This document shows positions 43,027-52,690 of a stretch of 52,700 nucleotides of DNA, one piece after another (position 1 is the first letter of the stretch; each line of letters begins with the position of its first letter). Source of the DNA: Candidatus Methylomicrobium oryzae (GTDB taxonomy: Bacteria; Pseudomonadota; Gammaproteobacteria; Methylococcales; Methylomonadaceae); the NCBI RefSeq assembly GCF_016745425.1, contig NZ_JAERVK010000023.1, positions 1-52,700 on the forward strand, read 5' to 3'. The position numbers were made by a program, and so were the translations under genes. The notes under the pieces are model-generated. The model had not been told where the DNA came from and did no database searches. It saw only the letters and a program-made list of their open reading frames with translations.

Positions 43027-43848
43027 ATGCCCAAATCCGCCCGGACGATTTTCATCCATACCGCTCTGCCTTGCGAAGCCCGGCCGTTGATCGACCGTTT
43101 CCGGTTGAAAAAGAACCTGGACAGCCATCCCTTCGAACTGTACCAAAATGACCGGATTTGCCTGACCGTCGCCGGCATCGGCAAATGCGCGATGGCGGCG
43201 GGCGTGGCCTATACGCAGGCAAGAGCTGGCGGCGCCGATGCCCCGATTTTGCTGAACGTCGGGATTGCAGGACACGCGGAGCATGAAGTGGGGAGCGTGT
43301 TCTTGGCGGGCAAAATCGCCGACGCGGATACTTTGAAAAATTTTTATCCTCCGCTGGCGTTTTTGCCGCCGTGCGCGCTCGAGACGGTCCGGACCGGATC
43401 GAGGCCGCAGTTGGATTATTCCACGCCGCATCTTTACGATATGGAGGCGTCTGCCTTTTACGAAACTGCGGCGTGTTTTTCGACCGGCGAATTGGTTCAA
43501 TGTCTTAAGGTCGTTTCGGACAACCGGCAGGCGCCGGCGATCCGGATGCAGCCCAGACAGGTTACCGAACTGATTGCAGGGCAGTTGCCGGTTCTGGACC
43601 GGCTGTTGGTTGAGCTGTGCAGTCTACGGGATGCGATTTCTTCGCCGGAACCGCGCCAACTCAAGGTTTTGCTCGGCCTCTTCCATTTTTCTGTGAGCGA
43701 ACAGCGGCAATTGCGGAGCCAGCTCTCGCGTTGGGAATGTTTGACCGACGGCAGACGGCTCGAAATCGACGAAGGCAGTTTCCGAAACGGCAAGGACGTT
43801 TTATTATGGCTTGCCCGGCAAATCGATGCGGTCGACTACGCCTTGTAG
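43027..43848 (+). CDS. Nucleoside phosphorylase/nucleosidase-like protein with C-terminal extension
   Basis: A 273-aa protein. Residues 1-185 resemble the PNP/UDP phosphorylase family (COG0775): TALPCEARPLIDRF at the start, VAGIGKCAMAAGVAY, LNVGIAGHAEHEVGSVFLA, and the nucleoside-binding LYDMEASAFYETA followed by KVVSDN. The Met-Glu pair and Asp are those of MTA/SAH or futalosine-type nucleosidases, but substrate cannot be assigned. The last 75-80 residues are a helical extension not found in ordinary nucleosidases (SSPEPRQLKVLLGLFHFSVSEQ region). The gene lies 18 bases after the AlkB-type gene and may be co-transcribed. Confidence 0.8.
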   Translation: MPKSARTIFIHTALPCEARPLIDRFRLKKNLDSHPFELYQNDRICLTVAGIGKCAMAAGVAYTQARAGGADAPILLNVGIAGHAEHEVGSVFLAGKIADADTLKNFYPPLAFLPPCALETVRTGSRPQLDYSTPHLYDMEASAFYETAACFSTGELVQCLKVVSDNRQAPAIRMQPRQVTELIAGQLPVLDRLLVELCSLRDAISSPEPRQLKVLLGLFHFSVSEQRQLRSQLSRWECLTDGRRLEIDEGSFRNGKDVLLWLARQIDAVDYAL

Positions 43849-43895
43849 GAGCTTTCGGATAAAGAAATCGAATGAATTAAAAAAGGAAACCACAC

Positions 43896-45074
43896 ATGAC
43901 AATCACGAACGACCTGCAGCCGCTTCACGAGGAGATGCGCGGCTGGCGGCAGCATCTTCACCAGCATCCCGAAACCGCTTTTGAAGAGGTCGAAACGGCG
44001 CGCTTCGTCGCGGAAAAGCTGAAGGCTTTCGGATTGACCGTGCACGAGGGACTCGGCAAGACCGGCGTAGTCGCGACCTTATCCTCGGGAATCGGCAAGC
44101 GCATGATCGGCCTGCGAGCCGATATGGACGCGCTGTTTATCGAGGAGAAGAATACTTTCCCGTATAAATCCGAACATCACGGCAAAATGCATGCGTGCGG
44201 GCACGACGGTCATACCGCGATGCTGCTCGGCGCAGCCAGGGCATTGGCCGGAAAACCGAACTTCGACGGCACGGTGGTGTTCATCTTTCAGCCTGCCGAA
44301 GAAGGACGGGCCGGCGCGAAGCGGATGATCGACGACGGCCTGTTCGAACAGTTCCCGGTGGAACAAATATTCGGGATGCATAATTTTCCGGATATTCCGG
44401 TCGGTCATTTTGCGGTCAGGCCGGGCCCGATGATGGCCTCGTTCGACTGTTTCGAAATCCGTGTGAAAGGCCGGGCGACTCATGCCGCAATGCCGCATCT
44501 CGGCACCGATGCGATTGTCGCGGCCGCACAAATCGTGAATGCGCTGCAGACGATCGTCAGCCGGACGGTCGATCCGGCCGATTCGGCGGTGGTCAGCATC
44601 ACTCAGGTGCATGCCGGCAATACCTGGAACGCGATTCCGGAAGAAGCGATTATCCGCGGCACCTATCGCTGCTTTAAGCCGAGCGTGCAGCGGATGGTCG
44701 GCGAAAAAATTGGCCGGATCGTAGATGGGGTTTGCGCGGGACTCGGCGTCGCCGCGGAAATCGCCTTTAATCCCGAAAACCCGGGCTATCCGGTCACTTT
44801 CAACAGCGAAGCCGAAACGGCCTTGGCGACCCGGGCCGCGATCGCGGTAGCCGGGGAGGACGGTGTCGATCTTAGGCCCACGCCGTGCATGGGATCGGAG
44901 GACTTCGCGTTCATGTTACAAGAAAAGCCGGGCTGCTATCTCTGGATCGGCAACGGCCCGTCTCGTAACAGCTGCCTGCTGCACAATCCGCATTACGACT
45001 TTAACGATGAGATTCTGCCGATCGGCACGGCTTATTGGGTAAAACTGGTCGAAACCGTGTTACCTGCCTGCTGA
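43896..45074 (+). CDS. M20 family amidohydrolase (aminoacylase/hippurate hydrolase-like)
   Basis: A 392-aa metal-dependent amidohydrolase (M20D). It starts with RQHLHQHPETAFEE, and the metal-binding C101-G-H103-D (HACGHDGHTA), E135/E136 (QPAEEG), H162 (MHNFP) and the C-terminal LLHNPHYDFND are all present. The dimerisation insert (ATHAAMPHLGTDAI) is normal. Such enzymes release amino acids from N-acyl substrates; the physiological substrate is unknown. AAAGGAAA precedes the ATG. Neighbours give no clear pathway. Confidence 0.92.
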   Translation: MTITNDLQPLHEEMRGWRQHLHQHPETAFEEVETARFVAEKLKAFGLTVHEGLGKTGVVATLSSGIGKRMIGLRADMDALFIEEKNTFPYKSEHHGKMHACGHDGHTAMLLGAARALAGKPNFDGTVVFIFQPAEEGRAGAKRMIDDGLFEQFPVEQIFGMHNFPDIPVGHFAVRPGPMMASFDCFEIRVKGRATHAAMPHLGTDAIVAAAQIVNALQTIVSRTVDPADSAVVSITQVHAGNTWNAIPEEAIIRGTYRCFKPSVQRMVGEKIGRIVDGVCAGLGVAAEIAFNPENPGYPVTFNSEAETALATRAAIAVAGEDGVDLRPTPCMGSEDFAFMLQEKPGCYLWIGNGPSRNSCLLHNPHYDFNDEILPIGTAYWVKLVETVLPAC

Positions 45075-45099
45075 AAGTCGGCAAGAGCTTGTCGGGATG

Positions 45100-45714
45100 C
45101 TATTCGTGTTCTTTTTTGCGCTCGAATAACATATGGGCCATTTTTTTCGCCTTGGTTTTCAGATAATCGAGATTGTCGTTGTGGGCGGCGGCGACAATCG
45201 GGATTCGGTTCACGACGTTCACGCCGAGTTTTTGCAGCCCTTCGATTTTCTGCGGATTGTTCGTGATCAGTTCGATCGATTTGACGCGAAGCGACTCCAG
45301 GATCAGCGCAGCAATGTCGTATTCCCGCTCGTCGGCCAGATGGCCGAGGTGAATGTTGGCGTCGACCGTGTCCATGCCCGCATCCTGCAGATTATATGCC
45401 TGCAGCTTTTTCAGCAGGCCGATGCCGCGCCCCTCCTGGCGCAGGTAGATCAGAATACCGACTCCCCTTTGGTCGATCATTTGCATCGCCATGTCGAGCT
45501 GTTCGCCGCAATCGCAGCGCCTCGAACCGAGCACGTCGCCGGTAAAGCATTCGGAATGGATCCGCACCGGCACCTGTTCGGTGCCTTCGACCCGTCCCCG
45601 GACCAGCGCGACATGCTCCTTGTCGTCGAGATTGTTGCTGTAATAATGCAGGATGAATTCGCCGTGCTGGGTAGGTATCGGCGTCTGGACTAAGTCTTCT
45701 ACTGTCGGCTTCAC
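45100..45714 (-). CDS. ribA: GTP cyclohydrolase II
   Basis: A 204-aa stand-alone enzyme for the first step of riboflavin synthesis: GTP to 2,5-diamino-6-ribosylamino-pyrimidinone phosphate, formate and pyrophosphate. The three zinc ligands are C56, C67 and C69 (SECFTGDVLGSRRCDCG). The GTP/arginine motif LRQEGRGIGL is present, and so is the helix YNLQDAGMDTVDANIHLG. It is not fused to the RibB half. It is the last gene of a minus-strand series (oxidoreductase, sseA, methyltransferase, ribA). Confidence 0.96.
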   Translation of the reverse strand: MKPTVEDLVQTPIPTQHGEFILHYYSNNLDDKEHVALVRGRVEGTEQVPVRIHSECFTGDVLGSRRCDCGEQLDMAMQMIDQRGVGILIYLRQEGRGIGLLKKLQAYNLQDAGMDTVDANIHLGHLADEREYDIAALILESLRVKSIELITNNPQKIEGLQKLGVNVVNRIPIVAAAHNDNLDYLKTKAKKMAHMLFERKKEHE

Positions 45715-45781
45715 GTCAATTATTAAAGATAAAAAGGCCTTATATTCTACTCAAATCCTTTATTCGGGATAAATTTTCCGC

Positions 45782-46399
45782 TTATTTGACCGCTTCGATC
45801 AATTTGATGATGTCACCGCTGCGTTCGTCGACCCGTATGTTCCGGAAGCCGCAGGCTTGCACGTTTTTGACCGTATTGCGGTTGATGTTCGCACCGACCG
45901 CCTTGACGACCAGCGGGTTCATCAGGTTCATCAGGCCGGCCATGACGGTATTCGAACTGATCACGTGCTCCAGCAGCAAAACGCGTCCGCCCGGCTTGCA
46001 GACCCGGTGCAATTCCTTCAGACCTTTCAGCGGTGCAGGCACCGAGCAGAATACGAAGGAGGCGACGACCGTATCGAAACTGTTGCTCGCATAATGCAGC
46101 GATTGCACATCCATCAGTTCCAGATCGACATCGACCTGTTTCCGGTGTTTTTTGTTCCGCGCCTGTTCAAGCATTTTCGGACTGAAATCGATTGCGGTAA
46201 TTCTTGCGTCTGTTGGGTAATAATCGAAATTCTTGCCGGTGCCGACGCCGACTTCGAGGATATGGGGGCCTTCTACGGCCTCCCAAAGTTTTTTCCGCCA
46301 GCTCCTGAAAAACAGGCCCTCCATCATCGCTTCGAGGCCATCGAAATAAGGCGCAAGCCGGTCGTACCGGTGCTGGATAGTAGCGCTGTCGATTTTCAT
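45782..46399 (-). CDS. Class I SAM-dependent methyltransferase
   Basis: A 205-aa protein starting MKIDSATIQHRYDRLAPYFDGLEAMMEG. The SAM site is ILEVGVGTGKNFDYYP (motif I), with TAIDFSPKML (motif II) and PGGRVLLLEHV (motif III). The pattern is that of small UbiE/phospholipid-N-methyltransferase-like enzymes, and the hydrophobic C-terminal half suggests a lipid or quinone substrate. That is inference only. The ATG at 46399 is chosen over the longer frame that would overlap the end of sseA. It lies 32 bases after sseA. Confidence 0.85.
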   Translation of the reverse strand: MKIDSATIQHRYDRLAPYFDGLEAMMEGLFFRSWRKKLWEAVEGPHILEVGVGTGKNFDYYPTDARITAIDFSPKMLEQARNKKHRKQVDVDLELMDVQSLHYASNSFDTVVASFVFCSVPAPLKGLKELHRVCKPGGRVLLLEHVISSNTVMAGLMNLMNPLVVKAVGANINRNTVKNVQACGFRNIRVDERSGDIIKLIEAVK

Positions 46400-46431
46400 G
46401 GGCGGACGGAAAGCTGAGTTATTGGGAGTGG

Positions 46432-47280
46432 TTATCTGCCGGTGGCGACAGGCCGGTTTTTGTTTCGGATCCATTCGCTCCAGGAGCCGGCGTAAAGTTT
46501 CGAGCCTCTGAGGCCCGCATGCTCCATTGCGAGCAGATTATGGCAGGCAGTGACGCCGGAGCCGCACATATGGACGACTTGTTCCGGCGGCCGGTCACCG
46601 GTTAGCGTCTGGAATTGCCGCCGCAACTGGTCGGCGGGTAGAAATTCGCCGCTGGCGGTCAGGTTAGCCTGAAAGGGGCGATTGAACGCGCCTTGCACAT
46701 GACCCGCCACGGGATCAATCGGTTCGACTTCGCCGCGGTAGCGTTCGGGCGTGCGTGCATCGATCAGGCAAATCGACCGGGAGGCCAGGCCGTTTTGCAC
46801 GTGCGCGGCCGTCAGCCAAAACCCATCCTGCAGGTAAGGCCTGAAGATCGCGGGCTTGACCGCCGGCAGGGCGGTCGTAATCGGATAGCTTTTTTTCTGC
46901 CAGAGCTTGATGCCGCCGTCCAGTACCGCGACCTTGTCGTGGCCCAAATAGCGAAGCAGCCACCAGAGGCGTCCCGCAAACGCACCGCCTGCGTCGTCGT
47001 AAACGATGACTTGGCTGCGGTTATCGATGCCCCAATGGCCGAGTTTTTGCGCCAGTGCGCGAAAATCGGGCAGCGGATGGCGGCCTGTCCGGCTGGTAAT
47101 TGCAGATGACAGGTCTTTGTCGAGATGGGCATAACGCGCATTGGGCAGGTGCCCGCGCCGGTAATTTTGGGCGCCGAGTCCGGTGTCGGCCAGCGAGAAC
47201 CGGCAGTCGACCACGACCCAGTCCGGGCGGTCGATTTGGGCTTTCAGGGCATCGGCGGAGATGAGTGTGCTGTATGACAT
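46432..47280 (-). CDS. sseA: 3-mercaptopyruvate sulfurtransferase
   Basis: A 282-aa two-rhodanese-domain protein. The catalytic Cys (about residue 239) sits in MCGSGVTACHN; the CGSGVTA loop is the mercaptopyruvate-sulfurtransferase form, unlike the CRKGVT of thiosulfate sulfurtransferase. The N-terminal domain (VVDCRFSLAD, AHLDKDLSS, FAGRLWWLLRYLGHDKVAVLDGG) is the inactive half. It transfers sulfur from mercaptopyruvate to an acceptor. It starts four bases after the oxidoreductase gene. Confidence 0.94.
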   Translation of the reverse strand: MSYSTLISADALKAQIDRPDWVVVDCRFSLADTGLGAQNYRRGHLPNARYAHLDKDLSSAITSRTGRHPLPDFRALAQKLGHWGIDNRSQVIVYDDAGGAFAGRLWWLLRYLGHDKVAVLDGGIKLWQKKSYPITTALPAVKPAIFRPYLQDGFWLTAAHVQNGLASRSICLIDARTPERYRGEVEPIDPVAGHVQGAFNRPFQANLTASGEFLPADQLRRQFQTLTGDRPPEQVVHMCGSGVTACHNLLAMEHAGLRGSKLYAGSWSEWIRNKNRPVATGR

Positions 47281-47284
47281 GCAG

Positions 47285-48280
47285 TTATACCTTCAAGATG
47301 ATTTTACCGATATGTTGGCCGGATTCCAGCCGTTCGTGCGCCTTGGCGGCTTCGCCGAGCTCGAACACACTGTCGATGACCGGCCTGATTTTACCCGAAG
47401 ACAGCAAGGGCCAGACTTTTTCCTGCAATTGCCTAGCGATTTGCGCTTTAAACGAATCGTCCCGGGCGCGCAGCGTCGAACCGGTCAATGTCAACCGTTT
47501 AAGCATGACCTGCCAAAGGTCGATTTCCGCTTTGGCGCCGTGCTGGATCGCGATCTGTACCAGTCTTCCTTCTGGTGCCAGGCATTTCAGGTTTTTTGCC
47601 AGATAATCGCCGCCGATCATGTCCAGGATCATGTCGACTCCTTTACTTCCGGTAAGTTGCCTGATTTCCTCGGCAAAATCCTGAGTTCGGTAGTTTATCG
47701 CGGTTTCGGCGCCCAGTTGACGGCAAAACTCGCATTTTGCATCGGAACCGGCAGTCACGGCGACCCGCGCGCCGAAAGCGTTGGCCAGTTGAATCGCGCT
47801 CGTGCCGATGCCGCTGCTGCCTCCGTGAACCAACAGTGTTTCGCCGGCCGCTAAACGAGCCCGATCGAAAACATTGCTCCAGACCGTGAAAAAAGCCTCC
47901 GGCAGGGCGGCCGCCCGGATAAAATCGAAGCCTTCCGGAATCGGCAGGCACAGCGACGACGAGGCGGCGCAATATTCTGCATAGCCGCCGCCGGTCACTA
48001 AGGCGCAAACGGTCTCGCCGGCTCTCAGGTGGCTGACGTTTTTGCCCACGGCTTCGACCGTACCGGCAATTTCCAGGCCGGGAATATCCGAAGCGCCATG
48101 CGGGGGGGGATAAACGCCGCGGCGCTGCATCGCGTCGGGGCGATTGATGCCGGCAGCGGCGACCTTGATCAGGACCTGGTGCGGCAACACCGGGGGCAGG
48201 GGGCGTTCAGCGAGAGCGAGCGTTTCCGGCCCGCCGGGCTGAATGACTTCTATCGCACGCATCGAATCAGGCAAAGGCAT
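47285..48280 (-). CDS. NAD(P)H quinone oxidoreductase, PIG3-like
   Basis: A 331-aa medium-chain dehydrogenase/reductase of the quinone oxidoreductase group, with no structural or catalytic zinc ligands apparent. It shows AAGINRPDAMQRRGVYPPPHG and PGLEIAGTVEAVG in the N-terminal domain and the dinucleotide site VHGGSSGIGTSAIQLA with the following GSDAKCEFCRQLGA in the Rossmann domain. The ATG at 48280 (MPLPDSMRAIEV) is preferred; MRAIEV at 48262 is possible, and the longer frame lies in the divergent promoter of argC. It heads a four-gene minus-strand series through ribA. Confidence 0.92.
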   Translation of the reverse strand: MPLPDSMRAIEVIQPGGPETLALAERPLPPVLPHQVLIKVAAAGINRPDAMQRRGVYPPPHGASDIPGLEIAGTVEAVGKNVSHLRAGETVCALVTGGGYAEYCAASSSLCLPIPEGFDFIRAAALPEAFFTVWSNVFDRARLAAGETLLVHGGSSGIGTSAIQLANAFGARVAVTAGSDAKCEFCRQLGAETAINYRTQDFAEEIRQLTGSKGVDMILDMIGGDYLAKNLKCLAPEGRLVQIAIQHGAKAEIDLWQVMLKRLTLTGSTLRARDDSFKAQIARQLQEKVWPLLSSGKIRPVIDSVFELGEAAKAHERLESGQHIGKIILKV

Positions 48281-48385
48281 GGGCGTATATCGTGAATGTC
48301 CGGTTGATGATAACGATTTTTGAGAATCCGGAAGTATTATATACTCACACAATTTCAAAAAAATGAACGGGAAGGTTTTAGAACA

Positions 48386-49417
48386 ATGATTCGTGCAGGA
48401 ATAGTGGGCGGCACCGGCTACACGGGCGTGGAGTTGTTGCGGATTTTGGCCTTGCACCCGGAAGTCGAGGTTGCCGTGGTCACTTCGCGCGCAGATGCCG
48501 GGGTGCGGGTCGATACGGTGTATCCGAGCCTGCGCGGTTATATCGATGCGGTGTTTACAGCACCCGATGCTGACGCGCTGGCTGCCTGCGAAGTGGTATT
48601 TTTCGCGACGCCGAACGGCACTGCGATGCAGATGGCCGAACAATTGCTGGCGCGCGGCGTTAAAGTGATCGACCTGTCAGCCGATTTTCGTCTGCAGGAT
48701 GCGAAGGAATGGAGCCAATGGTACGGCATGGAGCACGCCTGCCCCGATTTGATCGCGGAAGCGGTTTACGGCTTGCCCGAGGTCAATCGGGAGCAGATCA
48801 AATCAGCCCGGTTGATCGCTTGCCCGGGCTGTTATCCGACTTCGGTGCAGCTCGGCTTTTTGCCGCTGCTGGAAAAGGGGCTGATCGATTGCGCTCATCT
48901 GATAGCCGACGTCAAGTCGGGCGTGAGCGGGGCGGGACGCAAGGCGGAACTTGCCACATTGATGAGCGAATGCGGCGAGAGCTTCAAGGCTTATTCGGTT
49001 TCCGGGCATCGTCATTTGCCCGAGATTAGGCAAGGGCTGGCGTTGGTGACCGGCAAGCCGGTGGGATTGACGTTTGTGCCGCATTTGACGCCGATGATCC
49101 GGGGCATTCATGCGACGCTATACGGGCGTCTCGAATCCGACACAGAAGATTTGCAGGCGCTGTATGAACAAAAGTACAAAGACGAGATTTTCGTCGATGT
49201 ATTGCCGAATGGCGCGCATGCCGATACCCGGAGCGTGCGGGGCAGCAATCGCTGCCAGATTGCGATCCACCGTCCGCAGGGCGAGCAAACGGTGGTGATT
49301 TTGTCGGTGATCGATAACCTGGTGAAAGGCGCCTCGGGGCAGGCCGTGCAGAACATGAATCTGATGTTCGGCTTGGCAGAGGATCTGGGGCTTGGAGCAG
49401 TCGCGCTGTATCCGTAA
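48386..49417 (+). CDS. argC: N-acetyl-gamma-glutamyl-phosphate reductase
   Basis: A 343-aa enzyme for the third step of arginine synthesis. The NADP site [17 protein letters not shown] is at the start, the catalytic Cys in [14 protein letters not shown] (about residue 150), and the conserved [12 protein letters not shown] follows. The ATG at 48386 has GGGAAGG upstream; the longer frame begins in promoter sequence. Arginine genes are not clustered here. The order argC-erpA-peptidase-tyrS-rrn is a known gammaproteobacterial arrangement. Confidence 0.96.
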   Translation: MIRAGIVGGTGYTGVELLRILALHPEVEVAVVTSRADAGVRVDTVYPSLRGYIDAVFTAPDADALAACEVVFFATPNGTAMQMAEQLLARGVKVIDLSADFRLQDAKEWSQWYGMEHACPDLIAEAVYGLPEVNREQIKSARLIACPGCYPTSVQLGFLPLLEKGLIDCAHLIADVKSGVSGAGRKAELATLMSECGESFKAYSVSGHRHLPEIRQGLALVTGKPVGLTFVPHLTPMIRGIHATLYGRLESDTEDLQALYEQKYKDEIFVDVLPNGAHADTRSVRGSNRCQIAIHRPQGEQTVVILSVIDNLVKGASGQAVQNMNLMFGLAEDLGLGAVALYP

Positions 49418-49541
49418 AGATTAAACATGGGACTGGAGGGAAACCAGACCTTGTACGGCAGGGGGAGAAATCTTGACTCTTTTACTGGGTATAGTCATAA
49501 TTCCTACCATACTTCAACTTTTTTCCGCATTAATTAAGCTT

Positions 49542-49874
49542 ATGGCAAATCCGATAAATTTTACCGACAGCGCTGCCGCTAAGGTCAGCGAGCTGATTGC
49601 CGAGGAAGGCAATGATAATCTGAAGCTGAGAGTTTACGTGACCGGCGGCGGTTGTTCTGGATTTCAATATGGTTTTACGTTCGATGAAGACGTCAACGAG
49701 GATGACACCAGTATCGTAAAAGGCGGCGTGACGGTATTGATCGATTCGATGAGCATCCAATATCTGCAAGGCGCCGAAGTGGATTACAAAGAAGACGTGA
49801 ACGGCGCGCAGTTCGTGATTCGCAATCCGAATGCAACGACGACGTGCGGTTGCGGGTCCTCGTTTTCCGCTTAA
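49542..49874 (+). CDS. erpA: Iron-sulfur cluster insertion protein ErpA
   Basis: A 110-aa A-type carrier protein that receives Fe-S clusters and passes them to target enzymes. The three conserved cysteines are C38 ([11 protein letters not shown]), C102 and C104 (TTCGCGSSF). The ATG at 49542 ([15 protein letters not shown]) is the family start; an upstream TTG in frame would add an unlikely hydrophobic stretch. It is followed by a symmetrical terminator shared with the convergent peptidase gene. Confidence 0.96.
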   Translation: MANPINFTDSAAAKVSELIAEEGNDNLKLRVYVTGGGCSGFQYGFTFDEDVNEDDTSIVKGGVTVLIDSMSIQYLQGAEVDYKEDVNGAQFVIRNPNATTTCGCGSSFSA

Positions 49875-49884
49875 TAATTTAATA

Positions 49885-49916
49885 TAAAAAAGGCGGCTTA
49901 TAAGCCGCCTTTTTTA
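49885..49916. terminator. Bidirectional intrinsic terminator
   Basis: AAAAAAGGCGGCTTA and TAAGCCGCCTTTTTT form a perfect stem with A/T tails on both sides, so it can stop both erpA and the converging peptidase gene. Confidence 0.93.
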
Positions 49917-49941
49917 TATCTGTAGACTCAATGGATGGGAT

Positions 49942-51201
49942 CTACTGATTCTTAGCCAGCATATTCCTAGATTTAGTCTGATAAAGCTTCGCCAACAGCG
50001 GTTTGGTATAGTCTTTGAATTCGGCCAATTGTTGATTGGCGAGACGCATCGGGCGTTTGAGCTCCAATGACTCCGGATTTTGATGTATGCCGTCCTTCCG
50101 GAACTCATAGTGCAGGTGCGGGCCGGTTGCGAGGCCGGTCTGGCCGACATAACCGATCACTTCTCCCTGCATCACTTGGTCTCCGTCGTTCAAGCCGCGC
50201 TTGAAGCCGGAAAGATGTGCATACAGCGTTTCGTAATGGTCCCCATGCTTGAGGATCAATACCTGCCCGTATCCGCCTTTCCTGCCTTTGAAAACGACTT
50301 CGCCGTCGCCCGCGGCCTTGACCGGAGTGCCTGTGCGGGCGGCATAGTCGACGCCTTTATGGGCGCGTATGCGGTTAAGGACCGGATGCCGTCGGTGAGT
50401 ATCGAAATGTGAGCTGATACGGGCATAATCGACCGGCGTGCTCAAAAAGGCTTTATGCAGGCTGTTGCCTTCGGGAGTGTAATATCCTGCATTGCCGTCA
50501 GCATCTTCGAACCGGACCGCCGTAAGAAATTTACCGCGGCTAACAAATTCAGCCGCATAGATGCGGCCTCTTTTGGCGTTGTCCGTGTCGAAACCGTCCT
50601 TATAGAGTACGGTAAATTGATCGCCGGGATGCAGATTCGATGCAAAATCAATGTCCCATGCGAAAATCCGGGTCAATTCGTCTATCAACTCGTCGGACAG
50701 CCCCGCTTTGTAGCCGGCTTCGGCAAGATTGGTCTCGATAACGCCGTAGGCTCCGGTTAGCCCCGAGACTTCGAGCGGTTTAGCCGATTCCAGATAACCG
50801 GAGCTTTGGCTGCCGAGTGTGGCAATGGTCGAGGATGTGGGAGCGGTTTCGATAGGAGGAATGCTGTGCTGGCTGAATTGGGGAAAGTGCAGTCTGTTTT
50901 TTGCCAGTGGATAGAGAGTAGTGGAAATTCTTGTGGTGTTTGTTTCTTCCGTATCGAGAATAATCGGCTTTTGCTGGGCTTTCGCCAAAGTCGGCCTCTT
51001 TTTATACAGTGAGGCGGTGGACCGTGATCGGCCGGAAGATGCACGATGGCTCGCTGCCTTGCGTGAGTGCAACTTGGAGCGCTTGGAGGCGTCGCTCGCA
51101 TATTTTTTAATGGCCAAATGCGAAGTTCTGGCGTCCACGGTGGACGATGTAAGCGCCAGACCCACGCTGATCAGCAAGGGGGCGTAAAATTGAATTTTCA
51201 C
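49942..51201 (-). CDS. M23 (LytM-type) peptidoglycan endopeptidase
   Basis: An envelope peptidase of about 419 aa. An N-terminal hydrophobic segment (YAPLLISVGLALTSSTVDA) acts as signal or anchor, and a basic Ser/Arg-rich region follows. A LysM/OapA-like domain comes next (LEVSGLTGAYGVIETNLAEAG through LHPGDQFTVLYK). A C-terminal LytM domain has the zinc ligands of HKGVDYA and GPHLHYE, with the conserved middle KHGDHYETLYAHLSG. The layout matches MepM/ShyA-type D,D-endopeptidases that open crosslinks for cell growth. There is no ATG: GTG at 51201 (VKIQFYAPL) is chosen, and a TTG at 51243 is the alternative. It converges on erpA and is divergent from tyrS. Confidence 0.93.
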   Translation of the reverse strand: MKIQFYAPLLISVGLALTSSTVDARTSHLAIKKYASDASKRSKLHSRKAASHRASSGRSRSTASLYKKRPTLAKAQQKPIILDTEETNTTRISTTLYPLAKNRLHFPQFSQHSIPPIETAPTSSTIATLGSQSSGYLESAKPLEVSGLTGAYGVIETNLAEAGYKAGLSDELIDELTRIFAWDIDFASNLHPGDQFTVLYKDGFDTDNAKRGRIYAAEFVSRGKFLTAVRFEDADGNAGYYTPEGNSLHKAFLSTPVDYARISSHFDTHRRHPVLNRIRAHKGVDYAARTGTPVKAAGDGEVVFKGRKGGYGQVLILKHGDHYETLYAHLSGFKRGLNDGDQVMQGEVIGYVGQTGLATGPHLHYEFRKDGIHQNPESLELKRPMRLANQQLAEFKDYTKPLLAKLYQTKSRNMLAKNQ

Positions 51202-51379
51202 GATGAAGAAGATTAAGTTATTGAAATTGAAACAATAAAGCAATAATTAACTCTATCCTAAAGCCATTGTACGGATTTTTTTGATATTTGCCAATTATAG
51301 ACGAGTATTTTTTTTCTTTATAATACCTATCCCACAATATTAATCGATTACTTATCTAGAGTTTTAAGGGAGAAATAAG

Positions 51380-52576
51380 TTGCAAGCAGAAATAGTAGCG
51401 GACTTGTTGAGAGGGGCGCAAGATGTGCTGCTTGAGCAGGATCTTATAAAAAAACTTCAAGAAAAACGGCCGCTTAGAATTAAAGCCGGGTTCGATCCGA
51501 CTGCTCCCGATTTGCACCTGGGTCATACGGTGTTAATCAATAAGCTGAAACAGTTCCAGGATCATGGGCACGAAGTGCTGTTCCTGATTGGTGATTTCAC
51601 CGGCATGATTGGCGATCCGACCGGTAAGAACGTCACGCGTAAGCCGTTGACCCGCGATGAAGTGATCGAAAACGCCAAAACCTACGAAGAGCAGATTTTC
51701 AAGATTCTCGATCCGACTAAGACGCTGGTCATGTTCAATTCCAGCTGGATGAATGCGATGTCGCCGGCCGATCTGATCCAGTTGGCCGCCAAGCATACCG
51801 TGGCGAGGATGCTCGAGCGCGACGATTTCAGCAAGCGTTATAAAAACGGCCAGCCGATTGCGATTCATGAGTTTCTGTATCCGTTGATTCAGGGGTATGA
51901 CTCGGTTGCAATGAGCGCGGATGTCGAGCTGGGCGGGACCGACCAGAAGTTCAACTTGCTTGTCGGGCGGCAGCTGCAGGAGCAATACGGCCAACAGCCG
52001 CAGGTTGTGATTACGATGCCCATTTTGGAAGGTTTGGATGGAGTCAACAAAATGTCCAAATCGTTAAACAACTATATCGGCATCACCGATACGCCGGACG
52101 ACATGTTCGGCAAGCTCATGTCGATCTCCGACGAGCTGATGTGGCGCTATTTTGAACTGCTGAGCTTCCGTCCGATGACCGAAATCAGGCAGTGGCGGCA
52201 GGAATGCCAGCTGGGGGCCAATCCGCGCGATTATAAGGTCCTGCTGGCGCAAGAGATCATCGAAAGATTCCATAGCGCGGCGGCAGCCCAAAAAGCGCTC
52301 GAAAATTTCGAGGCCCGGTTCCAGCGCGGCGCGATGCCGGATGAGATCGAAGAGAAGGTGCTCAAGATTCAAGGCGAACGCTACGGTATCGCTAATATAT
52401 TGAAAGACGCAGGCCTAACTGCCAGTACGTCGGAGGCGATCCGGATGATTAATCAAGGCGGTGTAAAGATAGACGGAGAGAAAGTTTCCGATGCCAAGTT
52501 GGAAATTGCGGTGGGCGCGAATCACGTCTATCAGGTCGGCAAAAGGAAATTCATGAAGGTGATGCTCGCTAATTGA
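51380..52576 (+). CDS. tyrS: Tyrosyl-tRNA synthetase
   Basis: A 398-aa class I aminoacyl-tRNA synthetase charging tRNA-Tyr. The signatures are HLGH (46-49) and KMSKS (224-228), with the tyrosine pocket [24 protein letters not shown]-terminal S4 RNA-binding domain occupies about 335-398. This is the shorter-insert 'TyrZ-like' form found in many proteobacteria. The start is TTG at 51380 after AAGGGAGAAATAAG, which is the only well-placed ribosome site. An rRNA-type promoter follows, the usual position of tyrS before an rrn operon. Confidence 0.96.
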   Translation: MQAEIVADLLRGAQDVLLEQDLIKKLQEKRPLRIKAGFDPTAPDLHLGHTVLINKLKQFQDHGHEVLFLIGDFTGMIGDPTGKNVTRKPLTRDEVIENAKTYEEQIFKILDPTKTLVMFNSSWMNAMSPADLIQLAAKHTVARMLERDDFSKRYKNGQPIAIHEFLYPLIQGYDSVAMSADVELGGTDQKFNLLVGRQLQEQYGQQPQVVITMPILEGLDGVNKMSKSLNNYIGITDTPDDMFGKLMSISDELMWRYFELLSFRPMTEIRQWRQECQLGANPRDYKVLLAQEIIERFHSAAAAQKALENFEARFQRGAMPDEIEEKVLKIQGERYGIANILKDAGLTASTSEAIRMINQGGVKIDGEKVSDAKLEIAVGANHVYQVGKRKFMKVMLAN

Positions 52577-52662
52577 TTGAACGGATATTTGAAGTTTTTT
52601 TATAAAAACAAAAAGTTACTGTGTTCTGGTTTTAAAGGTTGAGCGAAATTTTACAAAACAGT

Positions 52663-52690
52663 TTGCGAAGCTGGAAAAAGTGCGTATAAT
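52663..52690 (+). promoter_or_regulatory. Strong rRNA-type promoter at the right edge
   Basis: TTGCGA (52663-52668), a 16-base spacer and a perfect TATAAT (52685-52690), followed by a GC-rich discriminator GCGCC and CTCTCT. A/T tracts at about 52592-52656 could form an UP element. The position after tyrS and the GC discriminator typical of stringently controlled promoters suggest an rRNA operon just beyond the window. No other gene follows within it. Confidence 0.75.
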
